This document shows, in pieces, positions 34,322 to 43,430 of a stretch of 64,000 nucleotides of DNA (its first letter is position 1; each line of letters opens with the position of its first letter). The notes under the pieces were generated by a model that searched no databases, was not told where the DNA came from, and was given only the letters and a program-made list of their open reading frames with translations. The translations under genes were made by a program, and so were the position numbers. This DNA comes from CAVQBJ01 sp963724405 (GTDB taxonomy: Bacteria > Actinomycetota > Thermoleophilia > Solirubrobacterales > Solirubrobacteraceae), in NCBI GenBank assembly GCA_963724405.1, contig CAVRUQ010000015.1, positions 310,001-374,000 of the forward strand, written 5' to 3'.

Positions 34322-34928
34322 CCGGCCGCGTCGCACCGGTGAACAAGGTGGAGAGCACGCTCCCCATCAGCTCGTCCGGTACCGCCTCGGGGTCGGCGAG
34401 CTTCTGACGCGCGATGCCGTCGGCGAGCGCGTCGATGGCGATCGCGAGGTGCTCGGCGGGCATCGTGAGCTCGAGGTCGAACTCGCGCGCGCCGTCGATG
34501 ATGAGCCCGGTGAGCATGCAGCGAACCTCGGCGAAGTGAGCGGCGACATGCGGGCGCACGTCCGGATCGCGCACGCCGTAGGCCCAGAACTCCATGAACA
34601 GAAGGAGGAGCTCGTGCTCGCGCTCGATGAAGGCCATCCAGAAGTCACCGCCGCCCTCGGCCTTCCCGGCGACGGTCGTACGGCGGCCGACCGCCTCGGC
34701 CACGTCTCGGGCGTGGCGTGAGACCTCCCGCTCCATGAGGACGAGGAAGAGGTCCTCCTTGCCGTCGAAGTTGGAGTACAACGCGCCCGTCGAATAGCCG
34801 GCCAGCGCTGCGATCTCCTCGACGGACGCGCCGTGGAAGCCGCGCGCGGCGAACACCGTGCGGGCCGCGTCGAGCAGCTTCTCGCGCGTGGCCGCCTTGC
34901 TCTGCTCGCGGGTGAGCCGGGTCGCCAT
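34311..34928 (-). CDS. TetR family regulator divergent from the R2lox-like gene
   Basis: A 205-residue regulator starting at ATG 34928 (MATRLTREQSK); the frame extends to 35042 but would overlap the divergent gene. The HTH (about residues 20-60) reads VEEIAALAGYSTGALYSNF with DGKEDLFLVL after it. The C-terminal domain is helical. The intergenic region to the divergent oxidase-like gene is 77 bp and contains a promoter overlapped by a 14-bp palindrome, which points to direct repression of that gene and probably autoregulation. The inducer is unknown. Confidence 0.88.
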   Translation of the reverse strand: MATRLTREQSKAATREKLLDAARTVFAARGFHGASVEEIAALAGYSTGALYSNFDGKEDLFLVLMEREVSRHARDVAEAVGRRTTVAGKAEGGGDFWMAFIEREHELLLLFMEFWAYGVRDPDVRPHVAAHFAEVRCMLTGLIIDGAREFDLELTMPAEHLAIAIDALADGIARQKLADPEAVPDELMGSVLSTLFTGATRPVSR

Positions 34929-34942
34929 CGCGCCAATTGTAG

Positions 34943-34979
34943 TTGACAGAGTGGCCGCTATTTGCATAATGACCATTAT
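34943..34979 (+). promoter_or_regulatory. Promoter with TetR-type operator for the R2lox-like gene
   Basis: TTGACA (34943-34948), a 16-bp spacer and CATAAT (34965-34970). The palindrome ATAATG-AC-CATTAT (34966-34979) overlaps the -10 hexamer and extends past it, so a bound dimer would block RNA polymerase. Confidence 0.7.
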
Positions 34980-35005
34980 CGACACTGCCGCCAAAGGAGG
35001 GGTCC

Positions 35006-36295
35006 ATGGCCACCATCGCAGCCCCGTCGGAGTCGCTCGCAAGCGATGCGATCAGCTACGAGGATCTGTATGCGCGTTGGGAGCGGGGCAACTGGAGCGC
35101 GACCGAGCTCGACTTCACCGAGGACGCGCGCCAGTGGCGGGAGGACTTCTCCGACTTCGAGCGGACGGCGGCGCTGTGGAACTACGCGCTCTTCTTCTGG
35201 GGTGAGGATGCAGTCGCGGACAACCTGTCCCCGTACATCGACGCCGCGCCGACCGAGGAGCAGAAGTACTTCCTGACCACCCAGCAGGTCGACGAGGCGC
35301 GCCACGCGGTGTTCTTCAAGCGCTTCATGCGCGAGGTATGCGGCATCGGCGACGGGACCGCGGGTGACGGCCTCGCGGCGATCAAGCCGCAGCTGACGCC
35401 CGGATTCCGCAAGATCTTCGACCGTCTCGACTCGATCGCCGACGAGCTGCGCGCCGATCGCTCGCGACCGAAGCTCGCGGCGGCCGTGACGCTCTACCAC
35501 CTGATCGTCGAGGCGACGCTCGCCCAGACCGGCCAGCACATGATCGTCGACTACCTGGAGCAGCGCGATCTGCTGCCCGCCTTCCGCGAGGGGATGCACA
35601 ACATCGCCGCCGACGAGCAGCGCCACATCGGCTTCGGGGTGAAGCTGCTCGCCGACCTGCGCCGGGAGGACGAGCGCGTTCCGGCGGCGGTGGCCGAGCT
35701 GCTGCGCGAGGTGCTTCCGTACAGCGCGCAGGTGCTCATGCCGCCGAACTGGGACGAGCGCTATCTGAGCTGCTTCGGGTACAGCTTCGAGAAGGTCAGC
35801 GTCGAGGGCGCGCAGTCGCTCATGACGAAGCTGCGCAGCGCCGGACTCGCCGTCGAGACGCTCCCGGGCGCCCCGGTGATCCCGCTCGGTCTCAGTGCCG
35901 CCGAGCTCGCCGATCGCGGCCTGCGCCTGGCGATGGCCGGTATCACGGGAGTGCGCGAGGGACCGACCCGCCGCGATGAGGAGACCGTCGCGCTCCTGTT
36001 CGACACGATCACGCTGAGCGTCAACCGCGGCGTCCTGCGCCGCCCGGCCGTGTTCGCCTGGGAGTTCACCGACCCCGACATCTCCGACTGGCATATCGTC
36101 GTCGACAACGGATCGACCCGCGCCGAACCCGGCCCGGCCGGCCGGGCGGACGCGCGCCTGCGCGTCAGCTATCAGGACTGGGTCGACATCGTCGGCGGAC
36201 GCCTCGATCCGCGCCGGGCCATGCTGACCGGTCGCCTGCGCCCGCGGGGAAATCCGCTCGGGTTGCTCAAGCTCGCGAAGGTGCTCCCGCAGTAG
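35006..36295 (+). CDS. R2lox-like di-metal oxidase fused to an SCP2-like sterol-carrier domain
   Basis: A 429-residue fusion behind AAAGGAGG. Residues about 15-300 are a ferritin-like helical bundle with the full carboxylate/His set: Glu67, Glu97 and His100 (DEARH), Glu169, Glu204 and His207 (DEQRH). This set and spacing match R2-like ligand-binding oxidases and ribonucleotide-reductase R2 proteins; I favour R2lox because no R1 gene is near. Residues about 315-429 resemble an SCP2 domain (WEFTDPDISDWHIVVDNG, YQDWVDIVGGRLDPRRAMLTG split by a few residues), which binds acyl chains or sterols. The fusion suggests oxidation of a bound lipid. It is controlled by the divergent TetR gene through the palindrome at its promoter. 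Confidence 0.85.
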   Translation: MATIAAPSESLASDAISYEDLYARWERGNWSATELDFTEDARQWREDFSDFERTAALWNYALFFWGEDAVADNLSPYIDAAPTEEQKYFLTTQQVDEARHAVFFKRFMREVCGIGDGTAGDGLAAIKPQLTPGFRKIFDRLDSIADELRADRSRPKLAAAVTLYHLIVEATLAQTGQHMIVDYLEQRDLLPAFREGMHNIAADEQRHIGFGVKLLADLRREDERVPAAVAELLREVLPYSAQVLMPPNWDERYLSCFGYSFEKVSVEGAQSLMTKLRSAGLAVETLPGAPVIPLGLSAAELADRGLRLAMAGITGVREGPTRRDEETVALLFDTITLSVNRGVLRRPAVFAWEFTDPDISDWHIVVDNGSTRAEPGPAGRADARLRVSYQDWVDIVGGRLDPRRAMLTGRLRPRGNPLGLLKLAKVLPQ

Positions 36296-36332
36296 GACCC
36301 GGCGGCTTCGCCCGCTCGCCCCGGCGTGCTCC

Positions 36333-36665
36333 TCAAGCGCCGCGCGAGCGCACGAGCCGCGCCGGGGCCTTGCCCTCCCAGGCGTCGGCCAGCAGCTCCG
36401 ACAGCAGGGCGCGCTCGACGGCAGGCAGGTGGACCCGAACGGCCGCCAGGCGCCGGCCCCAGTGGACCTCGGCGCAGCAGTCCGGATGCGCGGCGACCGC
36501 CGTGCGGATGCCGGGTTCGTCGAGCATGACGTTCATGTGCTCGGTGTCCCACAGGGTCGCGTAGATCTTCGCGGCGACGCGGAACGAGGGGCGCCCGTGA
36601 TGGTCCTGCTCGACCGCCTCCGGCAGGGTGAGGGCGAGGGCGCGGGCCTGCTCGAGCGTCACCAT
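36333..36665 (-). CDS. MmcQ/YjbR family protein
   Basis: A 110-residue single-domain protein with the family features: an N-terminal helix (LALTLPEAVEQDHHGRPSFRV), KIYATLWDTEH and a C-terminal segment with WEGKAPARLV. MmcQ/YjbR proteins have a double-wing DNA-binding-like fold of unclear function. Monocistronic; convergent with the oxidase-like gene. Confidence 0.85.
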   Translation of the reverse strand: MVTLEQARALALTLPEAVEQDHHGRPSFRVAAKIYATLWDTEHMNVMLDEPGIRTAVAAHPDCCAEVHWGRRLAAVRVHLPAVERALLSELLADAWEGKAPARLVRSRGA

Positions 36666-36723
36666 GACGGGTACGGTCGCACGTGCCCGGCCGCCGGGGG
36701 CGCTTCAGTAGGGTCTGCGGCAC

Positions 36724-37320
36724 GTGAGCGCCGCCGCGATCGAGTCCCACGAGTGCGGGGTCACGTGGGTGATCGAGGAGCCGTTCACCCGCGCCGCGCA
36801 CGCGCTCGCGCAGGGCGGACGCGTGTGGATCGTCGACCCGGTCGACGATCCACACGCGATGGAGGCGGCCGCCGAGCTCGGGGAGCCGGTCGCGGTGCTG
36901 CAGCTGCTGGACCGGCACAAGCGGGACTGCGCCGCCATCGCCGAGCGGCTCGGCGTACCGCACCTCGAGCGGCCCGAGGCGCTCCCCGACTCGCCGCTGC
37001 AGCCCTTCCGGCTCATCGACCGCCCGGGTTGGCGCGAGACGACGCTCTGGTGGCCCGAGCGGCAGGCTCTCGTCGTCGCCGAGGCGGTCGGCACGAACCC
37101 GCTCTTCGCGGTCGGCTCGGCAGCCGTCGGGGTGCACCCGTTCCTTCGCCTACTGCCACCACGCGTGCTCGGGCGCTACCAGCCGGCGCACCTCCTGGTC
37201 GGGCACGGGCCGCCACGCCACGGACCGCAGACGGCCGACGAGCTCGCCGTCGCGCTCGCGCGGTCACGCCGCGACATCCCGAGGACGCTCGCGATGCTGC
37301 CGCGACTGCGCGGGCTATAG
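36724..37320 (+). CDS. Metallo-beta-lactamase-fold-like protein, degenerate
   Basis: A 198-residue protein starting at GTG 36724. The order of elements (GRVWIVDPVDDP, then LQLLDRHKRDCAAIAERLGVP, then LVVAEAVGTNPLF and LLVGHGPP) follows an MBL fold, but the HxHxDH zinc motif is reduced to LDRHKRDC. It is probably a non-hydrolytic or altered-site member. The divergent spacer to the YjbR gene is only 58 bp. No operon partner is visible. Confidence 0.6.
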   Translation: MSAAAIESHECGVTWVIEEPFTRAAHALAQGGRVWIVDPVDDPHAMEAAAELGEPVAVLQLLDRHKRDCAAIAERLGVPHLERPEALPDSPLQPFRLIDRPGWRETTLWWPERQALVVAEAVGTNPLFAVGSAAVGVHPFLRLLPPRVLGRYQPAHLLVGHGPPRHGPQTADELAVALARSRRDIPRTLAMLPRLRGL

Positions 37321-37357
37321 GCAGCCAGGCGCATCCGACGGCTGCGGGCAGCGCGCC

Positions 37358-38416
37358 CTAATGGCGAGCGGCCCGCTCGCGTGCCGGCGCCGGTTGCTCG
37401 TCGGTCGGCGAACCGGCGGCCGTCGGGCCCTCGCCGGGAAGCGGACCGCCGAGGATGCGCTCGCGCAATCGGCGCACGCGGTGACCCTCGACGCGGCGGG
37501 CGACGCGGCCGACCACCGCCGAGGGCGGCCGCAGCCCGCGCGCGAGCAGATCGGCCGAGAACGGCTCGGTGACGGTACCCGACTCCGCGAAGCGGTACAG
37601 CACGACGGCGAGCACGGCCCGCGCTGCGTTCGCAAGCAGGAAGGCCACCGCGATGAGGCCCGCCCCGACAGCCACGAGCAGCGCGCCGGCGATCTCGTGA
37701 CGGCCGCGCACCAACAGCACGCCGGCGGTCACGCAGATGGCTCCGGGGAGGCCGAAGGTCAGCGCGGCCCGCAGCCACAGGTAGACCATGCCCGAGACGG
37801 CCGTACCCCAGCGCCGGCGGACGACGCGCAACGCGTCCCGGGCCGCGGTGTGCGCCGGCACCTGAGTCAGCGCGATCGCCGGCATCACGAAGAAGCTCAG
37901 CAGCCCCCACCCGAAGCCGAAGACGATGACCGTGACCTGTTCGAGAGCGGTCTTCCCGAGCACGCGGGCCGGCAGCCCGAAGACGAGGTCGATCGCGGCC
38001 CAGCCCGCGATCGCCCGGCGGCGGCGTACGATCAGCCGCCAGCCGTCCGACGGGACGACGGGACGCTCGTCGAGCGCGTTGGCGACGATGCCGGCCAGCC
38101 CGACGGCGGCGGCCGTGGTGACCACGGCGAGGATGTACGTGGCCCCGACGGCGGCGATCACGTCAGCGAGCACCGTGCCGCGGCGGCGCAGGATCACCCC
38201 GAAGTACGCGGCCACTCCGTAGCCGAGGAGGATGCCCGTCGCGGCGGCGAGCACGAACCGCTGCAGCGGCCGATTGCGTCTCACGAACTTCAGCGCGATG
38301 CCGCCGAGCCGCCAGCCGTCGAGGACGTAGTGGCGGATTCCGCGCCGGATGGCCCCCAGCTCGTGGGCGGCGTCCGCCGGAGCGGCGCCCTGCGGCGTGC
38401 GGACCGGCTCAGACAC
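37358..38416 (-). CDS. Multispan membrane protein, DUF6159-like
   Basis: A 352-residue integral membrane protein with about six hydrophobic segments (roughly residues 52-72, 84-110, 160-180, 208-232, 236-262, plus a weaker one). N- and C-termini are hydrophilic, with a charged C-terminal tail of Pro/Ala/Glu. The overall pattern resembles DUF6159-type proteins; I have no functional assignment. It is a single gene on the minus strand, facing away from the DUF202 gene. Confidence 0.6.
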   Translation of the reverse strand: MSEPVRTPQGAAPADAAHELGAIRRGIRHYVLDGWRLGGIALKFVRRNRPLQRFVLAAATGILLGYGVAAYFGVILRRRGTVLADVIAAVGATYILAVVTTAAAVGLAGIVANALDERPVVPSDGWRLIVRRRRAIAGWAAIDLVFGLPARVLGKTALEQVTVIVFGFGWGLLSFFVMPAIALTQVPAHTAARDALRVVRRRWGTAVSGMVYLWLRAALTFGLPGAICVTAGVLLVRGRHEIAGALLVAVGAGLIAVAFLLANAARAVLAVVLYRFAESGTVTEPFSADLLARGLRPPSAVVGRVARRVEGHRVRRLRERILGGPLPGEGPTAAGSPTDEQPAPARERAARH

Positions 38417-38752
38417 CGAATGCGGTTCCGGCGTCGGCCGGGGACTCGCGGCGCGGCACCGGCGCCGCGCCGCTCGCGCGCGGGATCGCCGCCCGGCGCA
38501 TCACCGAACACCGAGCCGCGGGGCGAGGTGCCCATCAGCATGCACGCTTCCGAGCGTAGGCGGCGTGCGCACCGCGCACGTCCCCCGATCGGGATGACCT
38601 GCGCGTGGTCGGCCTGACCGGCGCCGACCGTACGATCCGGTTTCACCTGATCGGCATGATGCGAGGCGGGCGGCGGAGGGTGACGCTTGGGCGAATCGAG
38701 CACAGGGAGCAGGCAAGGTCCACATGATGACGCCCCCGAGCGGCCCGCGGCG

Positions 38753-39118
38753 ATGAGTGCATCCGAGTCCCGGGGCGCACAACACGTCGACGCCTCGCGC
38801 CGGACGTGGCTGGCCGAGGAGCGGACCTGGCTCGCCTGGTGGCGCACAGGACTCGCCGCCGCCGCGGTCGGGTTTGCCGTCGGCCGGCTGCTGCCGGTCG
38901 CCCATCAGGCGCACTGGCCATACGCGGTGCTCGCGCTCGCGTACGGCGGGCTCGCCGTCGCCGTGCTCGTCGCCGGAGCCGCGCGCCACCGTCGCTCGTC
39001 CGCGGCGCTGCACCGCGGAGGGTTCGACGAGCTCTCCGACGGGCTCGTCCTCGGCCTGACCGGGTTCGCCGTCGTGCTGTCAGTCGTCACGGTCGTTCTG
39101 GTGGCGGTCGACTCATGA
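38753..39118 (+). CDS. DUF202 (YidH-like) membrane protein
   Basis: A 121-residue protein with the DUF202 signature RTWLAEERTWLAWWRTGLA followed by three transmembrane helices (about 33-50, 55-75, 95-118). I selected ATG 38753; an upstream start at 38687 is possible. Its stop overlaps the start of the potassium-channel-like gene by an ATGA, so the two are translationally coupled, which hints that it might act with the channel. The function of DUF202 proteins is unclear. Confidence 0.8.
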   Translation: MSASESRGAQHVDASRRTWLAEERTWLAWWRTGLAAAAVGFAVGRLLPVAHQAHWPYAVLALAYGGLAVAVLVAGAARHRRSSAALHRGGFDELSDGLVLGLTGFAVVLSVVTVVLVAVDS

Positions 39119-39831
39119 GCGAGACCCTCGCCGGGCGGGTCGAGGCAGCGGACCGCGCGCGCGGTCGCAAGCGCTACGGGGTGTTGCTCGTCGCGATCCT
39201 GACCGCATTCCTGATCGAGGGGATCGCCGAGCCCGATCCGTGGGAGCAGGTGGTCGTCGCCGCGTTGCTCGGGGGCACCCTGGTCGCGGCGTTCGTGGCC
39301 GCCGACGCGAGGCCGGTGGCCGTGCGTGCCGCCGCCGCCGTCGCAGTCGCGGTGGTGATAGCGGCCGTGGTGGCCGCCGCGACGGGCAGCGTCGACAGCG
39401 GCCCGACGCGAGTCGCGAACGCGATGCTCGTGTTGATCGCACCGCCGGCGATCGTCCTCGGGGTGGTACGCAACCTGCGCGCTCGGCAGAGGGTTACGCT
39501 CGAGGCCGTCTTCGGCGTCCTGTGCGTGTATCTGCTGGTCGGGATGTTCTTCGGCTTCCTGTACGGAGCGATCGACCGCTTCGGGAGCACGCCGTTCTTC
39601 ACCGGGGGCACGCAGGCGACGGTGGCCCACTGCCTGTACTACAGCTTCACGACGCTCACGACGATCGGCTACGGCGACCTGACCGCGTCGAGCAACCTCG
39701 GTCACACGTTGTCGGTGTTGGAGGGACTTCTCGGTCAGATCTACCTCGTCACCGTCGTGTCGGTGATCGTCAGCAACGTCGGGCGAGCTCGACCGAGGCA
39801 GGCCTCGGACTGGCCAGGCCGCGCGCCGTGA
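39115..39831 (+). CDS. Two-pore-helix potassium channel-like protein
   Basis: A 238-residue membrane protein starting at ATG 39115, coupled to DUF202. The selectivity filter TIGYGD lies near residue 183 between two C-terminal transmembrane helices, the Ion_trans_2 arrangement. Four preceding helices (about 22-40, 45-62, 68-88, 102-118) lack the Arg-rich S4 sensor, so it is not voltage-gated in the usual sense. It ends without an RCK/TrkA-N domain, so no ligand-gating module is seen. It probably conducts K+. Confidence 0.85.
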   Translation: MSETLAGRVEAADRARGRKRYGVLLVAILTAFLIEGIAEPDPWEQVVVAALLGGTLVAAFVAADARPVAVRAAAAVAVAVVIAAVVAAATGSVDSGPTRVANAMLVLIAPPAIVLGVVRNLRARQRVTLEAVFGVLCVYLLVGMFFGFLYGAIDRFGSTPFFTGGTQATVAHCLYYSFTTLTTIGYGDLTASSNLGHTLSVLEGLLGQIYLVTVVSVIVSNVGRARPRQASDWPGRAP

Positions 39832-39949
39832 CCGGCAGCACGGGCGTGCGCGCACCCGCGGCGGCGTGCGTGCGCGCCTGCGGCGGCATACCGGCCGCCC
39901 CACTTGCTCGCGGCCGCGAAAACGGCGAGGCTACAGACCGACGCCCGTG

Positions 39950-40378
39950 ATGCTCGCCCGCCGACGACCCCTCATCGCGCTCGTACTCGCCGCCAGCCTT
40001 ACGCTTGCGGCGTGCGGCCAGTCCGCCCAGGACAAGGCGAAGGCGCAGGTCTGCAACGCGCGGGCCGACATCACGAAGCAGGTCGCGACCCTGGAGGGAC
40101 TGTCGCTGTCCACCAGTTCGGTCGACCAGGTGAGGACGAGCCTGACCGCGATCCTCAACGACCTCACGCAGATCAAGAACGCGCAGGGTGTGCTGAGCGA
40201 GCCGCGCAAGCAGCAGCTCACGACCGCGACCCAGACCTTCGTCTCGCAGGTGACGACGATCGTCACCGGCCTGCTCTCCAGCCAGTCGCTCAGCACGGCC
40301 CAGACGCAGCTGAAGTCGGCCGCCAGTCAACTCTCGAGCGCCTACACGCAGGCCCTTGCGCCGCTGAACTGCAGCTAG
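39950..40378 (+). CDS. Small helical lipoprotein
   Basis: A 142-residue protein with a signal peptide and lipobox (LTLAACG), so Cys21 should be lipidated and the mature protein held on the outer face of the membrane. An in-frame GTG directly precedes the ATG. The mature part is a single helical domain of Gln-, Thr- and Ser-rich heptads with one Cys near its start and one at the end (LNCS), possibly a disulfide. No family recognised. It sits 6 bp before the PAP2 phosphatase gene and probably shares its transcript. Confidence 0.75.
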   Translation: MLARRRPLIALVLAASLTLAACGQSAQDKAKAQVCNARADITKQVATLEGLSLSTSSVDQVRTSLTAILNDLTQIKNAQGVLSEPRKQQLTTATQTFVSQVTTIVTGLLSSQSLSTAQTQLKSAASQLSSAYTQALAPLNCS

Positions 40379-40383
40379 GTGGC

Positions 40384-41046
40384 ATGCGTCGCCCGTCGGG
40401 CCGATCAGGGTTGCCCGCGCACCGGCGGACGTCGCCGCGGCCTCTCGCCCCGCGCCTCGGCCGCGACGGGCTGCTCGGCGAGCTCGATCGGCTCGACCGG
40501 GCCATGTACGCCGCGGTGGCACGGACGTCCACGCCGACGCTCGACCGCACGCTGCGTCGTGTGTCGCAGGCGGCCAACTACTCGCGCCTGTCACTCGCCG
40601 CGGCCGGGGTGCTGGCGCTCGCCGGCGGGCCCACCGGACGGCGAGCGGCCGTCAGCGGGCTGGCGGCGGTGGCCGCCACCGCGACCGTGGTGAACGTCGC
40701 GATCAAGCCGCTCGGACGCCGGCGACGCCCCGACCGCGCGGCCCTGCACGTGCCGCACGCGCGTCGCGTGCGGATGCCGGCCTCGCGCTCGTTCCCATCC
40801 GGTCACTCGGCCGCGGCAGCGGCATTCGCGTCCGGTGCCGGACACGCGATGCCGGCCGCGGCCGTCCCCTTGTACGGCCTGGCGGCCGTCGTGGCCTACT
40901 CGCGCGTGCACACGGGAGTGCACTATCCGGGCGATGTGATCGCCGGCTGGCTGCTCGGCGTCGTCATCGCCAACGTCACGACGCACGCGCTCGACCGCCG
41001 CGCCGGGGGACCCGAGCGTCGCGCGTCGTCGCCGCCGGCGGCCTGA
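40384..41046 (+). CDS. PAP2-family lipid phosphatase
   Basis: A 220-residue membrane phosphatase starting at ATG 40384, 6 bp after the lipoprotein stop. The three-part phosphatase motif is present: KPLGRRRRPDR (motif C1), PSGHSA (C2) and SRVHTGVHYPGD (C3), with its nucleophilic His in the last. About five transmembrane helices fit the family. Substrates are typically undecaprenyl diphosphate or phosphatidic acid; the basic N-terminal ~35 residues are an extension. A role in envelope lipid recycling is plausible. Confidence 0.88.
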   Translation: MRRPSGRSGLPAHRRTSPRPLAPRLGRDGLLGELDRLDRAMYAAVARTSTPTLDRTLRRVSQAANYSRLSLAAAGVLALAGGPTGRRAAVSGLAAVAATATVVNVAIKPLGRRRRPDRAALHVPHARRVRMPASRSFPSGHSAAAAAFASGAGHAMPAAAVPLYGLAAVVAYSRVHTGVHYPGDVIAGWLLGVVIANVTTHALDRRAGGPERRASSPPAA

Positions 41047-41146
41047 CCGGGAGAGCGACGCCCGGGCGGCCGGCTCGCGTGCGACCAGTCGACGCCGTAG
41101 TGTGTGCACGGTTGCCGCCGCCAACCAGCGGCGGCTACCGTGACCC

Positions 41147-42043
41147 ATGGCCGTCCACCAGCCGAGCTTGGCAGCGTCGTTGTCGCGGGCCGGCGTCCGC
41201 GTGGCGACTCTGCCCCTGAGAGGGGCGGGTGCGGTCATCGGTGCCGGCCGCTCCGCCGAGCGCACGGCCCGGATCGCGCTGACCGACACCGCCGGGCGCC
41301 TGGCGCTCGAGGCGTTCGACTCTCCGTCGGCTCGCCGGGCCCGCGCCGCCCTCCAGGACACGACGCGGCGCACGGCCGTCCGCGTGTTCGACGCGGTGCT
41401 CACCGAGCTGTTCAGCGACGAGACGATCGATCGCCTCCTCGAGCACGTCGAGTCCGCCCAGGTGGCCCAACGTGTCACGCAGCGGATGCTCGACGACGGC
41501 GTCGTCGAGCAGGTCGCGTCGCGCGTGCTGGAGGGACCCGAGCTCGAGCGCGTGCTCTCGGCCGCCGTGGACAGCGATGCGGTGCAGCAGGCGCTCGTGA
41601 ACGCCCTCGACAGCGAGGGCGTCGAGCGCCTGTTGCAGCGGCTGCTCGCCAGCCCGGGCAGCGAGCGGCTCGTCACGCTCGTCATCGACAGCCCGGTGTT
41701 GGCGGATGCGGTGACGAGCCTGCTCGAGAGCGAGGAGCTGTGGATCCTCGTAGACGAGATCGCCCGCAGCCCGTCGGTGACCGAGGCGATCACCCACCAG
41801 GGCCTTGGCTTCGCCGATCAGGTCGCCGATCAGGTACGCGATCGCTCGCGCGGCGCGGACGCCTGGCTGGAGCGGGCGGCACAGCGCGTACGGCGCCCCC
41901 GCAAGCGCGATGCGACGGCCGGCGCCGGGGCACGCTCGGCCAACGGCGCCGGACCCGGACCCGGCGTGCCCCTCACCCGCGCCGAGGTGCTCGAGCCGGA
42001 CGACGCGCCGGCCGCGCCGCTCCCACCCGCGAACGCGCCATGA
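41147..42043 (+). CDS. Helical-repeat protein of unknown function
   Basis: A 298-residue soluble protein rich in Ala, Leu, Val, Glu and Arg. Residues about 75-220 contain repeated 20-25-residue helical units (LLEHVESAQVAQRVTQRM, VASRVLEGPELERVLSAAV, ALVNALDSEGVERLLQRL), giving an ARM/HEAT-like or coiled-coil impression. A disordered, proline-rich C-terminus follows. Its stop overlaps the RDD gene start by an ATGA, so the two are coupled, suggesting peripheral association with that membrane protein. Confidence 0.7.
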   Translation: MAVHQPSLAASLSRAGVRVATLPLRGAGAVIGAGRSAERTARIALTDTAGRLALEAFDSPSARRARAALQDTTRRTAVRVFDAVLTELFSDETIDRLLEHVESAQVAQRVTQRMLDDGVVEQVASRVLEGPELERVLSAAVDSDAVQQALVNALDSEGVERLLQRLLASPGSERLVTLVIDSPVLADAVTSLLESEELWILVDEIARSPSVTEAITHQGLGFADQVADQVRDRSRGADAWLERAAQRVRRPRKRDATAGAGARSANGAGPGPGVPLTRAEVLEPDDAPAAPLPPANAP

Positions 42044-42747
42044 GCGAGGACAAGGATGAGACCCGGGTCGCCCGGGAGGCCGCGCTCGAACGACTGCGTC
42101 GGGAGGCGGGCGTGCCGTTGGCAGATGCCGGGCCCGCGCCGGCCGACGTCGAGACCGAGGCCGGTCTGGCCACACGCGCGGTCGCGTTCGCCGTCGACGC
42201 GGCCGTCGTCAATGGGGTCGCCGTGGTCGTGGCGGTCGCGGGGGGCCTCGCCCTGAGCATCCTCCATCTCCCGTCGAACCTCGACGCGGTCATCGTCGCC
42301 ATCGGCGGGGTCGTCTGGATCGGGTGGACGATCGGGTACTTTGTTCTGTTCTGGTCGACGACGGGCCAGACACCGGGTGACCGCCTGATGCACATCCAGG
42401 TGATCGGCGCCGGCAACCGGCTCCCGATCAAGCCGGTCAGGGCGGCCGTGCGTGTCGGTGGCGTCGTCCTGGCCGTGCTGCCCCTCGGGGCGGGCATCTG
42501 GATGATGCTGTGGGACGATCGCCGGCGCTGCTTCCAGGATCGCCTCGCGCACACGCTCGTGATGTACACGGCGTCCACACCGCCGATCGTGAAGTCGTGG
42601 CGGCGACCGGTGCGTTCGACCGCCGTCCCCAGCGCGCCGCGAGCGCTCATGCCGGGACCGCCGGGTGCGCCCGCGCCCGGCGGTCAGAACGGGGCGTCAG
42701 ACGCGGCGCGAGCCGGTCACGGCGACGGCAGCGCCGTCTCCGGCTGA
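42040..42747 (+). CDS. RDD-family membrane protein
   Basis: A 235-residue protein with an RDD domain: LATRAVAFAVDAAVV (helix 1 with the conserved Arg and Asp), a second and third helix (about 82-105), and the loop TTGQTPGDRLMHIQV. The motif DDRRRCFQDRLAHTLV ends the domain. The C-terminal ~50 residues are Pro/Gly/Ala-rich and disordered. RDD proteins have been linked to transport or membrane anchoring; no precise role is assignable. Coupled to the upstream helical-repeat gene; 3' end overlaps the convergent DUF1269-like gene by 31 bp. Confidence 0.82.
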   Translation: MSEDKDETRVAREAALERLRREAGVPLADAGPAPADVETEAGLATRAVAFAVDAAVVNGVAVVVAVAGGLALSILHLPSNLDAVIVAIGGVVWIGWTIGYFVLFWSTTGQTPGDRLMHIQVIGAGNRLPIKPVRAAVRVGGVVLAVLPLGAGIWMMLWDDRRRCFQDRLAHTLVMYTASTPPIVKSWRRPVRSTAVPSAPRALMPGPPGAPAPGGQNGASDAARAGHGDGSAVSG

Positions 42748-43262
42748 AGCACGCGCTCGGCGGCGACGGACAGATGCCGGCGCAGCAGGCGCGCGCCGGT
42801 GCCGGCGAACGCCGCCACCATCTCGTCAACCACCAGTGGATCCGCCAGCAGGACGAGCGCCGACGACCCGCGCGCCACGGCGCCCCGCAGCTCTTCGATG
42901 TACGCACCGCGTAGCTCCCGCGGCACGGCATCGGTCTCGAGAACGGGCGGCTGCGGATCGCCCGTGAGCAGGCCTGCCATGCGCCCGGAGGGCCCGAGGC
43001 AGGCTCCGAGGATCGCGACGGTCAGGCTCTCACCCCGTTCGATATCCGAAGCGTGGTCGCACGCGTCCTCGATCGTGGTCTGCAGGTCATACGTGCCCTG
43101 CACGAGCGAGCGGCTGTCCCGGTGGCGCTCGATCAGGGCGACGGCTCGAGTCCAGCCCTGGTCCCGTGCGCGCCTTCGCGCATCGGCGCACGCGCGCCCG
43201 GCGTCGGCGACGCCCGGAAAGACGAGCAGGGCGAGATGCAGACTCACGGGCAATACCCCCAC
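42717..43262 (-). CDS. DUF1269-related protein without the membrane segment
   Basis: A 181-residue protein starting at GTG 43262, or at GTG 43247. The C-terminal part (ARGSSALVLLADPLVVDEMV then LLRRHLSVAAERVL) matches the C-terminal half of DUF1269 proteins such as the one at 45610. The central Gly-rich hydrophobic pair of helices of that family is not obvious here, though a short hydrophobic stretch (VAILGACLG) remains. It may be a divergent or shortened paralogue. Function unknown; it lies near, but is not clearly co-transcribed with, the two-component genes. Confidence 0.6.
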   Translation of the reverse strand: MGVLPVSLHLALLVFPGVADAGRACADARRRARDQGWTRAVALIERHRDSRSLVQGTYDLQTTIEDACDHASDIERGESLTVAILGACLGPSGRMAGLLTGDPQPPVLETDAVPRELRGAYIEELRGAVARGSSALVLLADPLVVDEMVAAFAGTGARLLRRHLSVAAERVLQPETALPSP

Positions 43263-43430
43263 CGCCGTCTGGCGGTCCGCCGGGGTGACGGTTCATGGTC
43301 GATCATCGAGGCGAAGAGCGAATCCGGTCGCCCCGATGGGTGAGTATCGCGCGCCGCTCAGCGACCGGCGACAGCGCGCACCCGCCTGTGCGGGGGGGCG
43401 CAAGACCCCGTCCGGGGTCGTGCCTGCACG

